Part shown: positions 19,109 to 28,767 of the stretch, piece by piece
How positions within the stretch are numbered: the first letter of the stretch is position 1
How the letters are laid out: each line of letters opens with the position of its first letter
Assembly (NCBI RefSeq): GCF_003368325.1
Contig: NZ_CP031467.1
Location: forward strand, 496,001 to 560,000
Direction of reading: 5' to 3'
DNA length: 64,000 bases
DNA from: Paraburkholderia caffeinilytica
GTDB taxonomy: Bacteria; Pseudomonadota; Gammaproteobacteria; Burkholderiales; Burkholderiaceae
Made by a program: the position numbers and the translations under genes
The notes under the pieces: model-generated
Databases searched by the model: none
What the model saw: only the letters and a program-made list of their open reading frames with translations
Told to the model about the DNA's origin: nothing

Positions 19109-20131
19109 CTATTGCCGAGCGTAAGCCTGTGCGTGCTCCGGCCAATCGTCGCGGACGATGAAGCCGCGCGAGCGCTCTATCAAGTTACCCATGCCGTCGT
19201 CGGCAAACGCTGCGACCATCGTTGGTCCATGCTGAGGCGAAGTTTGCTCAGCGAGCGCATGTGCATCGACAAAAGCGATCCCCGCGGCCTCTGCCTCACC
19301 CTGTTCGTGGCGCCTCGGCGCGAGCCATTCCAGGCGAGGCAGTATGCGCCACTTTTGCGCATGCGCCGCGGCGAAGTCCAGCCACTCGCTGCGGGTCACC
19401 CACCAGCCTCGCCCATGCGACGGATCGAGCTCGACCGGATCAACCGGCGTCTCGCCGGCGCGATAGAACAACCAGCCTTTGATGAACATCTGCGGCGTCC
19501 ACGGCCCTGCATGGCCAACCGCTGCGAACTCGTCGCGCGCGCTCAACGGCAATTGATGATTCAGCACATGCGCGAGCTTCAGATCGAAGCGGTCTTTCAG
19601 ATTCGGCCCGACGTAGTCGGCCAAACTCGCCGCCGACTGTGCGGCCGACTGCGCGCGGCTTTCGCCCGCGTGCAGATAACACTTCACCGCCAGTTCCCAA
19701 TGCAGGTGCGCGCCCTGCCGCGTCTGCACGAGAAAATCACATTCACCGAGCGTGACGCCGGCGTGCCGCAACGGAACGCCGGCCGCGACCAGCCGCGCCG
19801 CTGGTCCATGTTGCAGAAACCATCCGAGGAGCCGTTCGGCGTAACGGCCAAGACGCGTGATGCGGATCGCGGCGAGATCGCGCCGCAGGTCGGCTGGATC
19901 GGCATCCAACGCGCGTAACCAGTCGACAGTCGCATCAAGTTCCTGCTGCGTGCCGAAAGGACTGGCGAGCGCGCCCACGGGTGGTTGCGCGCGCAACAAA
20001 TCGGCGCTCAGCAGCAGCCACGCGAGATCGCGCACGACCGGTTCGCGCAATGTATCGAGCAGGTTCCCGAGAGCCGCCGCGTGTGCGCCGGGTGCGCCGG
20101 CGAAGCGCGCCGCCGGCCCGCTCGCGTCCAT
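19109..20131 (-). CDS. DUF1853 family protein
   Basis: 340-residue cytoplasmic protein of a proteobacterial family of unknown function. Family features are FLVQTRQGAHLHWELAVKCYL, YVGPNLKDRFDLKLAHVLNHQL and a C-terminal KWRILPRLEWLAPRRH. The conserved Glu/Lys pattern (E...D/E-x-K-type strand HWELAVKCYL) resembles a nuclease core, but that is only an inference. The ATG at 20131 overlaps the stop of the upstream uracil-DNA glycosylase gene by one base (TGATG), so it is translationally coupled to a repair gene. Confidence 0.85.
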   Translation of the reverse strand: MDASGPAARFAGAPGAHAAALGNLLDTLREPVVRDLAWLLLSADLLRAQPPVGALASPFGTQQELDATVDWLRALDADPADLRRDLAAIRITRLGRYAERLLGWFLQHGPAARLVAAGVPLRHAGVTLGECDFLVQTRQGAHLHWELAVKCYLHAGESRAQSAAQSAASLADYVGPNLKDRFDLKLAHVLNHQLPLSARDEFAAVGHAGPWTPQMFIKGWLFYRAGETPVDPVELDPSHGRGWWVTRSEWLDFAAAHAQKWRILPRLEWLAPRRHEQGEAEAAGIAFVDAHALAEQTSPQHGPTMVAAFADDGMGNLIERSRGFIVRDDWPEHAQAYARQ

Positions 20132-21171
20132 CACTTTGCCGCGTTGGACGGCGCGCCGCCCGCCGCGAGCCACGTGTCGCGCGCGAGACACAGGTCCGCC
20201 CAGGCCTTCGCCTTGTCGGGCAGGCTGCGCAGCAGATACGCCGGGTGATAGGTGACGATGACCGGCACCCCTTCATATTCGTGCACGCGGCCGCGCAGCG
20301 ATGAAATGCTCGCATCGGTTTTCAGCAGACTTTGCGCGGCGAAGCGGCCCAGCGCGACGATCAGCTTCGGCTTCACCAGCGCGACCTGGCGTTGCAGATA
20401 AGGCTCGCAACGCGCGACTTCGTCCGGCTCGGGATTGCGGTTGCCCGGCGGACGGCACTTGATTACGTTGGCGATATAGACATTGCTGTCACGCGCGAGC
20501 GTGAGCGCGCGCAGCATATTGTCGAGCAGCTTGCCGGCCTGGCCGACGAACGGCTCACCCAGGCGGTCTTCGTTCTCACCCGGCGCTTCGCCGATCAGCA
20601 TCCAGTCGGCATTGCGATCGCCGACGCCGAATACCGTGTTCGTGCGTTTCTCGCACAGACGGCAGCGTTCACAGGCGGCGACCCGCTCGCTCAACGCGTC
20701 CCAGTCGAGCGTCTGGATCGAGGCGGGCTCAGGCGCCTCACGGCGCGCTTCAACGGGGGCCTGGACCGGCTGATCGTCGAACCATGCGAAATCGTCGTCG
20801 GGTGGCGCATCGCTTGCGCGTGCCGGAGTCTGGCGATCCAATCGATCGTGCGTTTCGGCAGGCGGCGACGCTTGATCCGTATGAACCGGCGCGCCGCGCT
20901 CGCCCTGCACGCGTGCGGAATCGGCTTGTCGAGCGTCGACGGTTCGCGGCGCCGCGCGCACGCCGTCACGCCCGTCCTCGGCAAGCACGGACGACGATGC
21001 CTCACGCGCCGCCATCCGCGGATCGTCGCGACGCGCTACCTGATCCGTCGACCCGGCAACGCCCAGCTCGACAGCCACCTCGGCCGTGCTCTCCTGCGCC
21101 GCCGACATCCCGCGACGCACCCACAGCGGCGCCAGTCCGAACTCTTCCAGTACCGATTCATGCAGCGCCAT
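20131..21171 (-). CDS. Uracil-DNA glycosylase, family 4/5 type
   Basis: 346 residues: about 150 variable Ala/Arg/Asp-rich residues, then a family 4-type UDG domain. Iron-sulfur cysteines are seen in CERCRLCEKRTNTVFG and in KCRPPGNRNPEPDEVARC. The catalytic block is IGEAPGENEDRLGEPFVGQAGKLLD, and the C-terminal motif is VIVTYHPAYLLRS. The ATG at 21171 has GGAGG 7-8 bases upstream and overlaps the rimI end by 14 bp; a TTG at 21189 is less likely. It excises uracil from DNA. The long N-terminal extension resembles the variable linker in beta-proteobacterial homologues. Confidence 0.9.
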   Translation of the reverse strand: MALHESVLEEFGLAPLWVRRGMSAAQESTAEVAVELGVAGSTDQVARRDDPRMAAREASSSVLAEDGRDGVRAAPRTVDARQADSARVQGERGAPVHTDQASPPAETHDRLDRQTPARASDAPPDDDFAWFDDQPVQAPVEARREAPEPASIQTLDWDALSERVAACERCRLCEKRTNTVFGVGDRNADWMLIGEAPGENEDRLGEPFVGQAGKLLDNMLRALTLARDSNVYIANVIKCRPPGNRNPEPDEVARCEPYLQRQVALVKPKLIVALGRFAAQSLLKTDASISSLRGRVHEYEGVPVIVTYHPAYLLRSLPDKAKAWADLCLARDTWLAAGGAPSNAAK

Positions 21172-21652
21172 CTGCGCCCTCCGTGGCAAACGAGAAACGC
21201 ATCACGATCGCATCCTCCCGGCTGCGATGCCGTGCCGGATAATAGTTTTTGCGCCGGCCGATCGACGCAAAGCCAAAGCGCTCGTAAAGCCGGATAGCCC
21301 GGTGATTCGAGGGCCGCACTTCGAGTAGCAGGCCGTCGAGTTTTTCGGCGCGCGTAATGCGCACCGCCTCACGCAGCAGCGCGAGCCCGGCACCGGCACC
21401 TTGTGCGGCGGGCGCCACGCACAAATTGAGCAGATGCATTTCATCGACGACCGGCATCAGCACGCAATACCCGATCAGCGTGCCGGTCACGTGACGCAAG
21501 CAGATGCCGAAATAGCCGTTGCGCAGCGAGTCGCCGAAATTGCCACGGCTCCAGGGGAATTCGTAGGCGATCTTTTCGATGGCCGCGACCTCGTCCAGAT
21601 CGGCTTCGGTCATCGGCGACATATAACGGTCCGCCAGCAGCACCCCGCTCAT
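21158..21652 (-). CDS. rimI: Ribosomal protein S18 alanine N-acetyltransferase
   Basis: 164-residue GNAT acetyltransferase. Typical sequence: EKIAYEFPWSRGNFGDSL, LLNLCVAPAAQGAGAGLALL (acetyl-CoA loop in the R/Q-x-x-G-x-G/A position), LLEVRPSNHRAIRLYERFGF and GRRKNYYPA. Its ATG overlaps the tsaB stop (ATGA), the usual tsaB-rimI arrangement. The acetyl-CoA loop here is QGAGAG instead of the more common QGxGxG with Arg, a minor variant. Confidence 0.93.
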   Translation of the reverse strand: MSGVLLADRYMSPMTEADLDEVAAIEKIAYEFPWSRGNFGDSLRNGYFGICLRHVTGTLIGYCVLMPVVDEMHLLNLCVAPAAQGAGAGLALLREAVRITRAEKLDGLLLEVRPSNHRAIRLYERFGFASIGRRKNYYPARHRSREDAIVMRFSFATEGADGAA

Positions 21653-22461
21653 TGCCGGCCCTCACCTTGATCCGCTTCGTGTGCCACTCTGGCGGCTTGT
21701 TCCGCCTTGGCGGCTTTCTCGGCGACGCGCTCCGCCGTGGTCTGGGCGACCTTGTCGCGAATGTATTCCGGCGCGGCCTGATCCGCGGGCACAGTGCGGC
21801 CGGCGCGAAACGCCCGCAACGCCGCGTGCGCGAGCGGAACAGCATGCGGCAGCGCTTCGCTGTCGACGCTTCGCGCAGCCGCGACGGCGGGCAGCCGTGC
21901 GCCGAAGGCCGCCGCAGCATTGCCGGCCAGCGTGAAGGGCACGTCCGGCAACACGAGACGCTCCGGCGCGTCGAGCGAAGCCGGCTGAAGCGTGCGCCAT
22001 TCGCCGAAGGCCGCGTCCCATGCGTAATCGGCCCAATAGATCTCGTCCATTCGAGCGTCGAGCGCGGCGAGCACGCGGGTCGCCGACGGATCGCGCAGCC
22101 GTGCGCTTTCCGCGCAGGTCAGCAGCGTGCTGACTGGCACCACAGGCAGGTTCAAACCGAACGCGAGGCCCTGAGCGACGCCGGTGGCGGTGCGAAGACC
22201 GGTGAACGAGCCGGGACCGGAGCCGAAGGCGATGGCATTGCAATTCGCCAGTTTCAGACCGGCTTCGTCGAAAAGTTCGCGAATGGCGGGCAACAGGCGC
22301 GTGCTGGAGACGGCGCCGGTTTGCTCGTGGCGCATCCAGATTCGCGGTTCGGCGTTGCCTTGGTCCGCTGCCTGGGCCGCCGGGCCGCCGACGGCGGACA
22401 GCAGCGCTACCGAGCAGAATTCGGTCGAGGTATCGAGAGCAAGAAGCACAGTTTGAGTCAT
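21649..22461 (-). CDS. tsaB: tRNA threonylcarbamoyladenosine synthesis protein TsaB
   Basis: 270-residue ASKHA-fold partner of TsaD/TsaE needed for t6A37 in tRNA. The start MTQTVLLALDTSTEFCSVALL and the block AIAFGSGPGSFTGLRTATGVAQGLAFG (glycine-rich TsaB/YeaZ signature, split here over about residues 66-92) are diagnostic. The ATG at 22461 is chosen over a longer 5' frame that is not conserved in type. First gene of the leftward operon tsaB-rimI-udg-DUF1853; divergent from the acyl-CoA-binding protein gene. Confidence 0.94.
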   Translation of the reverse strand: MTQTVLLALDTSTEFCSVALLSAVGGPAAQAADQGNAEPRIWMRHEQTGAVSSTRLLPAIRELFDEAGLKLANCNAIAFGSGPGSFTGLRTATGVAQGLAFGLNLPVVPVSTLLTCAESARLRDPSATRVLAALDARMDEIYWADYAWDAAFGEWRTLQPASLDAPERLVLPDVPFTLAGNAAAAFGARLPAVAAARSVDSEALPHAVPLAHAALRAFRAGRTVPADQAAPEYIRDKVAQTTAERVAEKAAKAEQAARVAHEADQGEGRQ

Positions 22462-22624
22462 GGACCGTATTGTAATCGGCACGGCGCTTGCGGATGCGGT
22501 TTTGGGTACGCCCGCCGGACCGGGAAGGATGTTTGGAATAACCCCTCGGCCCCGCCGCCGCATGCAGTTGTTATGATCATCGGCCCAGCCAGAACCAACC
22601 CCGCCAGCCGGGCAAAAAACCACC

Positions 22625-22894
22625 ATGACAGACATCAACGCGCAATTCATCCAGGCTCAGGAAGATGCCAGGCAACTGCCCGAGCGTCCGGGCAACCTCA
22701 CCCTTCTGCGTCTTTACGCCCTCTACAAGCAGGCCATCGATGGCGATGTTCACGGCGACAAACCGGGCTTCACCGACATCGTCGGCAAATACAAGTACGA
22801 TGCCTGGGCCGCGCTCAAGGGCACCGCGCCGGACGCGGCAAAGCAGCAATACGTTGAACTGATCGAAGCGCTCAAGAGCGGCACCGCCGCCTGA
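22625..22894 (+). CDS. Acyl-CoA-binding protein
   Basis: 89-residue four-helix ACBP, a cytosolic carrier of long-chain acyl-CoA. The signature LLRLYALYKQAIDGDVHGDKPG and the KYKYDAWAALKG motif carry the conserved ligand-binding Tyr, Lys and Trp. Length equals the family norm. Single gene, divergent from tsaB; its own ribosome site is weak. ACBPs are widespread in eukaryotes and present in a subset of bacteria including Burkholderiaceae. Confidence 0.93.
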   Translation: MTDINAQFIQAQEDARQLPERPGNLTLLRLYALYKQAIDGDVHGDKPGFTDIVGKYKYDAWAALKGTAPDAAKQQYVELIEALKSGTAA

Positions 22895-23322
22895 ATCCGA
22901 CACCGTGGCGGAATGCTCCGTCGGAATGGCAGACGAAAGTTTTCCGCCAGGAAACTTCTTAATGGTGGCGCAGTGCAACAAAACCCTATACAATGCCGCC
23001 TGCGCTTCACTGCTTTGCCCGGCTTTTCTCTAGCGGCCTTTGCGGCGCAGCGCCTCGTAGCGTTTAGCTCCAATCCAGTTTAGAACCTGTCCCCTCCTGC
23101 CTAGCCCCCTACGGGCGATCATGTCCCAGGCTGGCGGCACGCCGTGTTGGCATGTCGCATCCGATACAGCTTCTAACGAAAAGCTCGCCTTCATTGCCGC
23201 GAGCTGCCCCCGTTTTTCGATTTGCTCGCTGCTTCTTTGCTCGCTGAATCCGACGACTTGGGTATGCCGATTGGCGCCGACGTTTTAATTCCGTGTGTAC
23301 CAAGGATTTACCAAGGATTCTC
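22895..23322 (+). promoter_or_regulatory. Long leader/promoter region of the RhlE helicase gene
   Basis: 428 bp without a credible gene. CTATACAAT near 22986-22994 is a possible -10 element without a clear -35; if used, the mRNA would have a leader of about 320 nucleotides. Long structured leaders are known for the cold-induced DEAD-box gene csdA/deaD of E. coli. The segment ends in a duplicated ribosome site (23298-23319). Confidence 0.4.
23298..23319 (+). promoter_or_regulatory. Tandemly duplicated ribosome-binding site before rhlE
   Basis: The 11-mer TACCAAGGATT is repeated perfectly (23298-23308 and 23309-23319). Each copy holds AAGGA. The second copy is 5 bases from the ATG at 23323 and is the functional site; the first sits 16 bases away. 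Confidence 0.75.
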
Positions 23323-24963
23323 ATGACTTCGAGCAATACCCCCAGCAGCCCGTTGAACGCCATCGCCGATCAAGCCCTCGGTCTCGTTGACAGCAACATT
23401 GCACCCGCACAAGCCGCAGCAGTCGCTGCCGCACCGGAAGCTGTCGCCGCAGAAGCCGCCGCACCGGCCGGCCCGTCGTTCGCGTCGCTCGGTCTGTCCG
23501 CGGATGTCGTTTCCGCGCTGACCGCCGCTGGCTATCAAACGCCGACTCCGGTTCAGCAACGCGCGATCCCCGCCGGTATCGCCGGCCGCGATCTGCTGGT
23601 GTCGAGCCCGACCGGTTCGGGCAAGACCGCCGCGTTCATGCTGCCCGCTATCGAGCGCTTCTCGCAACTGCAAAAGGCGCAAGCCAGCCAACCGCGTGAA
23701 CCGCGCCCGGCTGACGGCGCCCGCACGCGCCGTCCGCAACCGGTTGCCCGTCCGACCATGCTGGTTCTGACGCCGACCCGCGAACTCGCCATGCAGGTCA
23801 CCACTGCCGCCGCCACGTACGGCAAGCACCTCAAGCGTCTGCGCACCGTCAGCATTCTGGGCGGCGTCGCTTATGGTCAACAGCTGATGCTGCTGGCAAA
23901 GAACCCGGAAATTCTGGTTGCCACGCCGGGCCGTTTGATCGACCACCTGGAACGCGGCCGTATCGATCTGTCGCAACTGCAGATCCTCGTGCTCGACGAA
24001 GCCGACCGCATGCTCGACATGGGCTTCATCGAAGACATCGAAACGATCGTCGCCGCCACGCCGGCTACGCGCCAAACCATGCTGTTCTCGGCCACGCTCG
24101 ACGGCAAGATCGGTTCGCTGACCGGCCGTCTGCTGAAGGATCCGGAACGTATCGAGATCGTTCAACGCCTCGAGCAACGCACCAACATCGCGCAAACCGT
24201 CCACTACGTTGACGACCGCGATCACAAGGATCGTCTGCTCGACCATCTGCTGCGCGACTCCGGCCTCGATCAGGCTATCGTCTTCACGGCAACCAAGATG
24301 GACGCGGACCAACTGGCCGGCCGTCTGGCCGACGCCGGTTTCGAATCGGCAGCGCTCCACGGCGATCTGCCGCAAGGCGCGCGCAACCGCACGATCCGCG
24401 CTCTGCGCGAGCGCCGTGTGCGCGTGCTGGTGGCAACGGACGTCGCCGCTCGCGGCATCGATATCCCGGGCATCACGCACGTGTTCAACTACGACCTGCC
24501 GAAGTTCGCTGAAGACTACGTGCACCGTATCGGCCGTACCGGCCGTGCTGGCCGCTCGGGTATCGCCGTGAGCCTCGTGCACCACGCCGAACAAGGCGCG
24601 CTCAAGCGCATCGAGCGCTTCGTGCGCACCCCGCTGCCGGTCAACGTCGTCGAAGGCTTCGAGCCGCGCAAGTCGGCTCCGTCGGGCAATGGCCGTCCTG
24701 GCTTTGGCGGCCGTGGCCGTCCGGGCGGTGGCAATGGCGGTGGCCGTCGCTTCGGCAGCGGCGCAGGCAAGCCGGCCGGCAACGGCGGCGGTTCGCGCAG
24801 CGGTAGCGGCAATGGCGGCGGCTGGGCCGGCAAGTCGGCTGGCGGCGGTTCGCGTGAAGGCGGCTACGGCGGTGGCTCGCGCGAAGGCTACGGCGGTTCG
24901 CGTGACGGCGGCTACGGCGCACGCCGCAGCGACGGCCCGCGTACGGCGCGTCGCGGCAGCTAA
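23323..24963 (+). CDS. rhlE: DEAD-box ATP-dependent RNA helicase RhlE
   Basis: 546 residues. Two RecA-like domains: Q-motif region FASLGLSADVVSALTAAGYQTPTPVQ (split in the family as F...GYxxPTPIQ), Walker A SPTGSGKTAA with K101, PTRELAMQV, TPGRLIDHL, D225-E-A-D228, SATL, and the C-terminal ARGIDIPGITHVFNYDLP and HRIGRTGRAG. A 45-residue Ala-rich N-terminal segment precedes the core. The last about 90 residues are a Gly/Arg/Ser-rich RGG-like tail (about residues 455-546) that probably binds RNA. Role in ribosome assembly and mRNA turnover is inferred from family. Confidence 0.93.
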   Translation: MTSSNTPSSPLNAIADQALGLVDSNIAPAQAAAVAAAPEAVAAEAAAPAGPSFASLGLSADVVSALTAAGYQTPTPVQQRAIPAGIAGRDLLVSSPTGSGKTAAFMLPAIERFSQLQKAQASQPREPRPADGARTRRPQPVARPTMLVLTPTRELAMQVTTAAATYGKHLKRLRTVSILGGVAYGQQLMLLAKNPEILVATPGRLIDHLERGRIDLSQLQILVLDEADRMLDMGFIEDIETIVAATPATRQTMLFSATLDGKIGSLTGRLLKDPERIEIVQRLEQRTNIAQTVHYVDDRDHKDRLLDHLLRDSGLDQAIVFTATKMDADQLAGRLADAGFESAALHGDLPQGARNRTIRALRERRVRVLVATDVAARGIDIPGITHVFNYDLPKFAEDYVHRIGRTGRAGRSGIAVSLVHHAEQGALKRIERFVRTPLPVNVVEGFEPRKSAPSGNGRPGFGGRGRPGGGNGGGRRFGSGAGKPAGNGGGSRSGSGNGGGWAGKSAGGGSREGGYGGGSREGYGGSRDGGYGARRSDGPRTARRGS

Positions 24964-25070
24964 GCGGCAACTCAGCAGTCGTCAGGCAAGCGTTATTGAC
25001 GTGGCTCGTTCAGCACGTCAGGCAGCCTGACAAGACCCGAACGGCCCTGCGCCGTTCGTCAGTCGAAAGA

Positions 25071-25098
25071 AACCGGTGCTCACGCGCCGGTTTTTTTT
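25071..25098 (+). terminator. Rho-independent terminator after rhlE
   Basis: AACCGGTG pairs with CGCCGGTT (one G-T pair, 6-base loop) and is followed immediately by T residues to 25098. It lies 108 bp past the rhlE stop. Confidence 0.8.
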
Positions 25099-25099
25099 C

Positions 25100-25412
25100 G
25101 TCCAGACTTTGGGGATCGGCAATATTTCACGATGTGGAAAATTTTTTTGCGTCGTAAAAAATCGTGTTGCAAGGCACAACGCAGCCTATTGCAAGATGGA
25201 AAAAGACGTTTCTCAATGCGGAACGCATGATATAAATAATTGATTTTTAACGAAAATAAATATTCGAAAAACGCTCATGGGCGGCTATTGCGCGACGGTC
25301 GATTTGCCTAGACTCTTATATAAGACTTCACGAAACGAAACGCCTTAACGGGCCAAGCGCTTCGACGAAGACCGCAAACACCTATCCATTACAGGCAACC
25401 AAGGAGCACACC
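25100..25412 (+). promoter_or_regulatory. AT-rich control region upstream of aceA, with an inverted repeat
   Basis: 313 bp, far more A+T-rich than its surroundings, with A and T tracts (25139-25165, 25229-25270). A compact inverted repeat ATGCG-GAA-CGCAT lies at 25216-25228. TTGCAAG occurs twice near 25174-25197, and TATATAA lies near 25318-25324. No gene fits. It probably holds the aceA promoter and a regulator site; which regulator is unknown. The ribosome site AAGGAG precedes the ATG. Confidence 0.5.
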
Positions 25413-26717
<1,305 letters not shown>

Positions 26718-26757
26718 GGGACCCAGCGGTCTGATCGCAGGAGCGGCATGGCAGACG

Positions 26758-26784
26758 AAAAAAGCGGCCCCGGCAGAGGGCCGC
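26758..26784 (-). terminator. Terminator of the universal stress protein gene
   Basis: Read leftward, GCGGCCC-TCTGCCG-GGGCCGC is followed by six T residues (26758-26763 as A on the plus strand). It lies 196 bp past the usp stop. Confidence 0.7.
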
Positions 26785-26906
26785 CGTCAGGGAGGCACCA
26801 TCAGGGCGGCAGCACGCCGACCGTCCTGATGGCTGGAATCTGGGAGAGGTTGCGTGGGACCGGAGTAGACAAAGCCAGCGCAACGCATTGTGCGGCGAAC
26901 ATGCGA

Positions 26907-26938
26907 CGCGCCGGCCTCATCGCCGGCGCGTTTTTTTT
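26907..26938 (+). terminator. Terminator of aceA
   Basis: A 9-bp perfect GC stem CGCGCCGGC / GCCGGCGCG with a 6-base loop is followed by eight T residues. It lies 190 bp beyond the aceA stop and 42 bp before the end of the convergent usp gene. The roughly 120 bp between it and the leftward terminator holds no recognised feature. Confidence 0.85.
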
Positions 26939-26979
26939 CATGCCGTATCCGCCCGCAACGAGGAACGCGAGTATGCACC

Positions 26980-27414
26980 TCAGCGGTACACGATGACCGG
27001 AATCTTCGTATGCGTGAGGACCCGCTGCGTCTCGCTGCCGATCAGCAGGCTGCCGAGACCGCGCCGTCCGTGCGACGCCATGAAAATCACGTCGCAGCCA
27101 CCCTGCTCGGCCGCCTCGATGATGCCGAGATACGGCGCCGGATGCACGCTGGTGCGGCTGTCGAATGCGACACCGACACGGCGCGCGGCCAGTTCCACTT
27201 CTCGCAGGTGCACGTGTGCTTCACGCTCGCTGCGCTCCAGAAACTCGACGGGCGGCTCGATCACCACGTCGGAGAACGGCGAGTACGGATATTGCGGCAG
27301 ACAGGCGTAAGCGGTGACGCGCGCGCCGACGGCCTGCGCGAGATCGATGGCGCCGTTTATCGCTTTGCGTGACAGGTCTGAACCATCGGTCGGAACCAGG
27401 ATGTGCCTGAACAT
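26980..27414 (-). CDS. Universal stress protein (UspA family)
   Basis: 144-residue single-domain Usp. The N-terminal strand MFRHILVPTDGSDLSRKAI carries the ATP-site Asp. The C-terminal MASHGRRGLGSLLIGSETQRVL is close to the G-x2-G-x9-G(S/T) nucleotide-binding pattern, with Ala in place of the first Gly. This suggests the ATP-binding subgroup. GGAGG sits 6 bases before the ATG. Single gene convergent with aceA. The family responds to starvation and respiratory stress; a specific role is unknown. Confidence 0.93.
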   Translation of the reverse strand: MFRHILVPTDGSDLSRKAINGAIDLAQAVGARVTAYACLPQYPYSPFSDVVIEPPVEFLERSEREAHVHLREVELAARRVGVAFDSRTSVHPAPYLGIIEAAEQGGCDVIFMASHGRRGLGSLLIGSETQRVLTHTKIPVIVYR

Positions 27415-27675
27415 GATGTCCTCCGTCGCCGGCTGCGTGCAGCGCGGCGTCAGCGTCCCACGATCGGCAGAAGCCGCTTCAATCGATTGTAGGTCGCAGA
27501 AACGCGCTCAAGGCCGTCGTGCGGGTCTGTCCGCATATCGGAAACCCGCTGCGCGGGGCTGCGTGGCAGTCGTGTGCGGCGGCTGTGCACGACGGCGTAA
27601 GGGCCGTTGCGCTGGATCGTCGTTGCGCCGTGGCGCCGTTGCCGGGTCGCCAAATCGCCGGGCCGCGGCCGCACC

Positions 27676-28587
27676 TCAGCCGGCCTCACCCCAGTAATCA
27701 GGATGGCCGTACGTATGCTTGAGAAAGTCCAGAAACAGCCGGACCCGCAGCGGCAAATGCCGGCGCTGCGGAAAGACCGCGTGGATGCCGATCGGCGGCG
27801 CGGCGAACTCGTCGAGCACGCTGACCAGCCGGCCGGCCGCGATATCCGTGCCGACCTCCCACCACGAGCGCCATGCAAGCCCATAGCCCTCGAGGCACCA
27901 CTCATGCAGCACGGCACCGTCCGAGCATTCCATCGTGCCGGACACCTTGATCGACACGACCTTGTCGCCCTGCTGGAACATCCAGCCGCGCTGCTGATTG
28001 GCGCTTGCGCCAAGCGCGAGGCAATTGTGATGCGCGAGGTCGGCCAGCGAGTGCGGCGACCCGCGCCGGCTCAGATACGACGGCGACGCCACGCACACGC
28101 GGCGGTTCTCACCGAGCTTGAGCGACACCAGCGACGAATCCGGCAGCTCGCCCAGGCGCACGGCACAGTCGAAACCCTCGTTGACGAGGTCCACCAGCCG
28201 GTCGGACAGGTCGAGCGTAATCGACACATCCGGATGCGCGACGGTGAAGGCGGGCACCAGCGGCGCAACATGCCGGCGCCCAAACCCGGCCGGCGCCGAC
28301 AACCGCAAATGGCCGCTCGCCTTCACGCCGCCCGCCGATACGCTGGCCTCGGCGTTCTGCATGTCGTGGATGACGCGCTGGCAATCTTCGAGAAACGCCG
28401 AGCCTTCAAAGGTCAGCGTGATCTTGCGCGTGGTGCGCACCAGCAGTTTGACGCCGAGGCGCTCCTCGAGCGCGTCGATGCGGCGGCCGATGATCGCGGG
28501 CGCGACGCCCTCGGCGAGCGCCGCGGCGGACAGGCTGCCCTTGGCCGCGACGGTCACGAAAGTCTCGATCTGCTTGAAACGGTCCAT
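27676..28587 (-). CDS. LysR-family transcriptional regulator
   Basis: 303 residues. Winged HTH at residues 1-60 (ETFVTVAAKGSLSAAALAEGVAPAIIGRRIDALEERLGVKLLVRTTRKITLT, split here in one helix-turn-helix) and a LysR substrate-binding domain from about residue 90. The HTH helix contains AIIGRRI in place of the usual AVSRxI. It belongs to the group often next to oxidoreductases or transporters. It is divergent from the haloacid-dehalogenase-like gene (180 bp gap), its likeliest target. The 261-bp gap to usp shows nothing else. Confidence 0.9.
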   Translation of the reverse strand: MDRFKQIETFVTVAAKGSLSAAALAEGVAPAIIGRRIDALEERLGVKLLVRTTRKITLTFEGSAFLEDCQRVIHDMQNAEASVSAGGVKASGHLRLSAPAGFGRRHVAPLVPAFTVAHPDVSITLDLSDRLVDLVNEGFDCAVRLGELPDSSLVSLKLGENRRVCVASPSYLSRRGSPHSLADLAHHNCLALGASANQQRGWMFQQGDKVVSIKVSGTMECSDGAVLHEWCLEGYGLAWRSWWEVGTDIAAGRLVSVLDEFAAPPIGIHAVFPQRRHLPLRVRLFLDFLKHTYGHPDYWGEAG

Positions 28588-28767
28588 GGGGAGCGGAGCC
28601 GCAATACCCCGAAGGAAGTCTCCTCTGGGGGGCGTTGTGCGGGAAAGTGGTCGGTGCGCGTCAGATTAGGTGTATGAAAGTAAAAGATCAAGTGATCTTT
28701 AGCCTCTTTTTTAGCGTGGAGCATCACTAATACAATCCGTCCTGACCTCTGATAGGAGTGCACGGCA

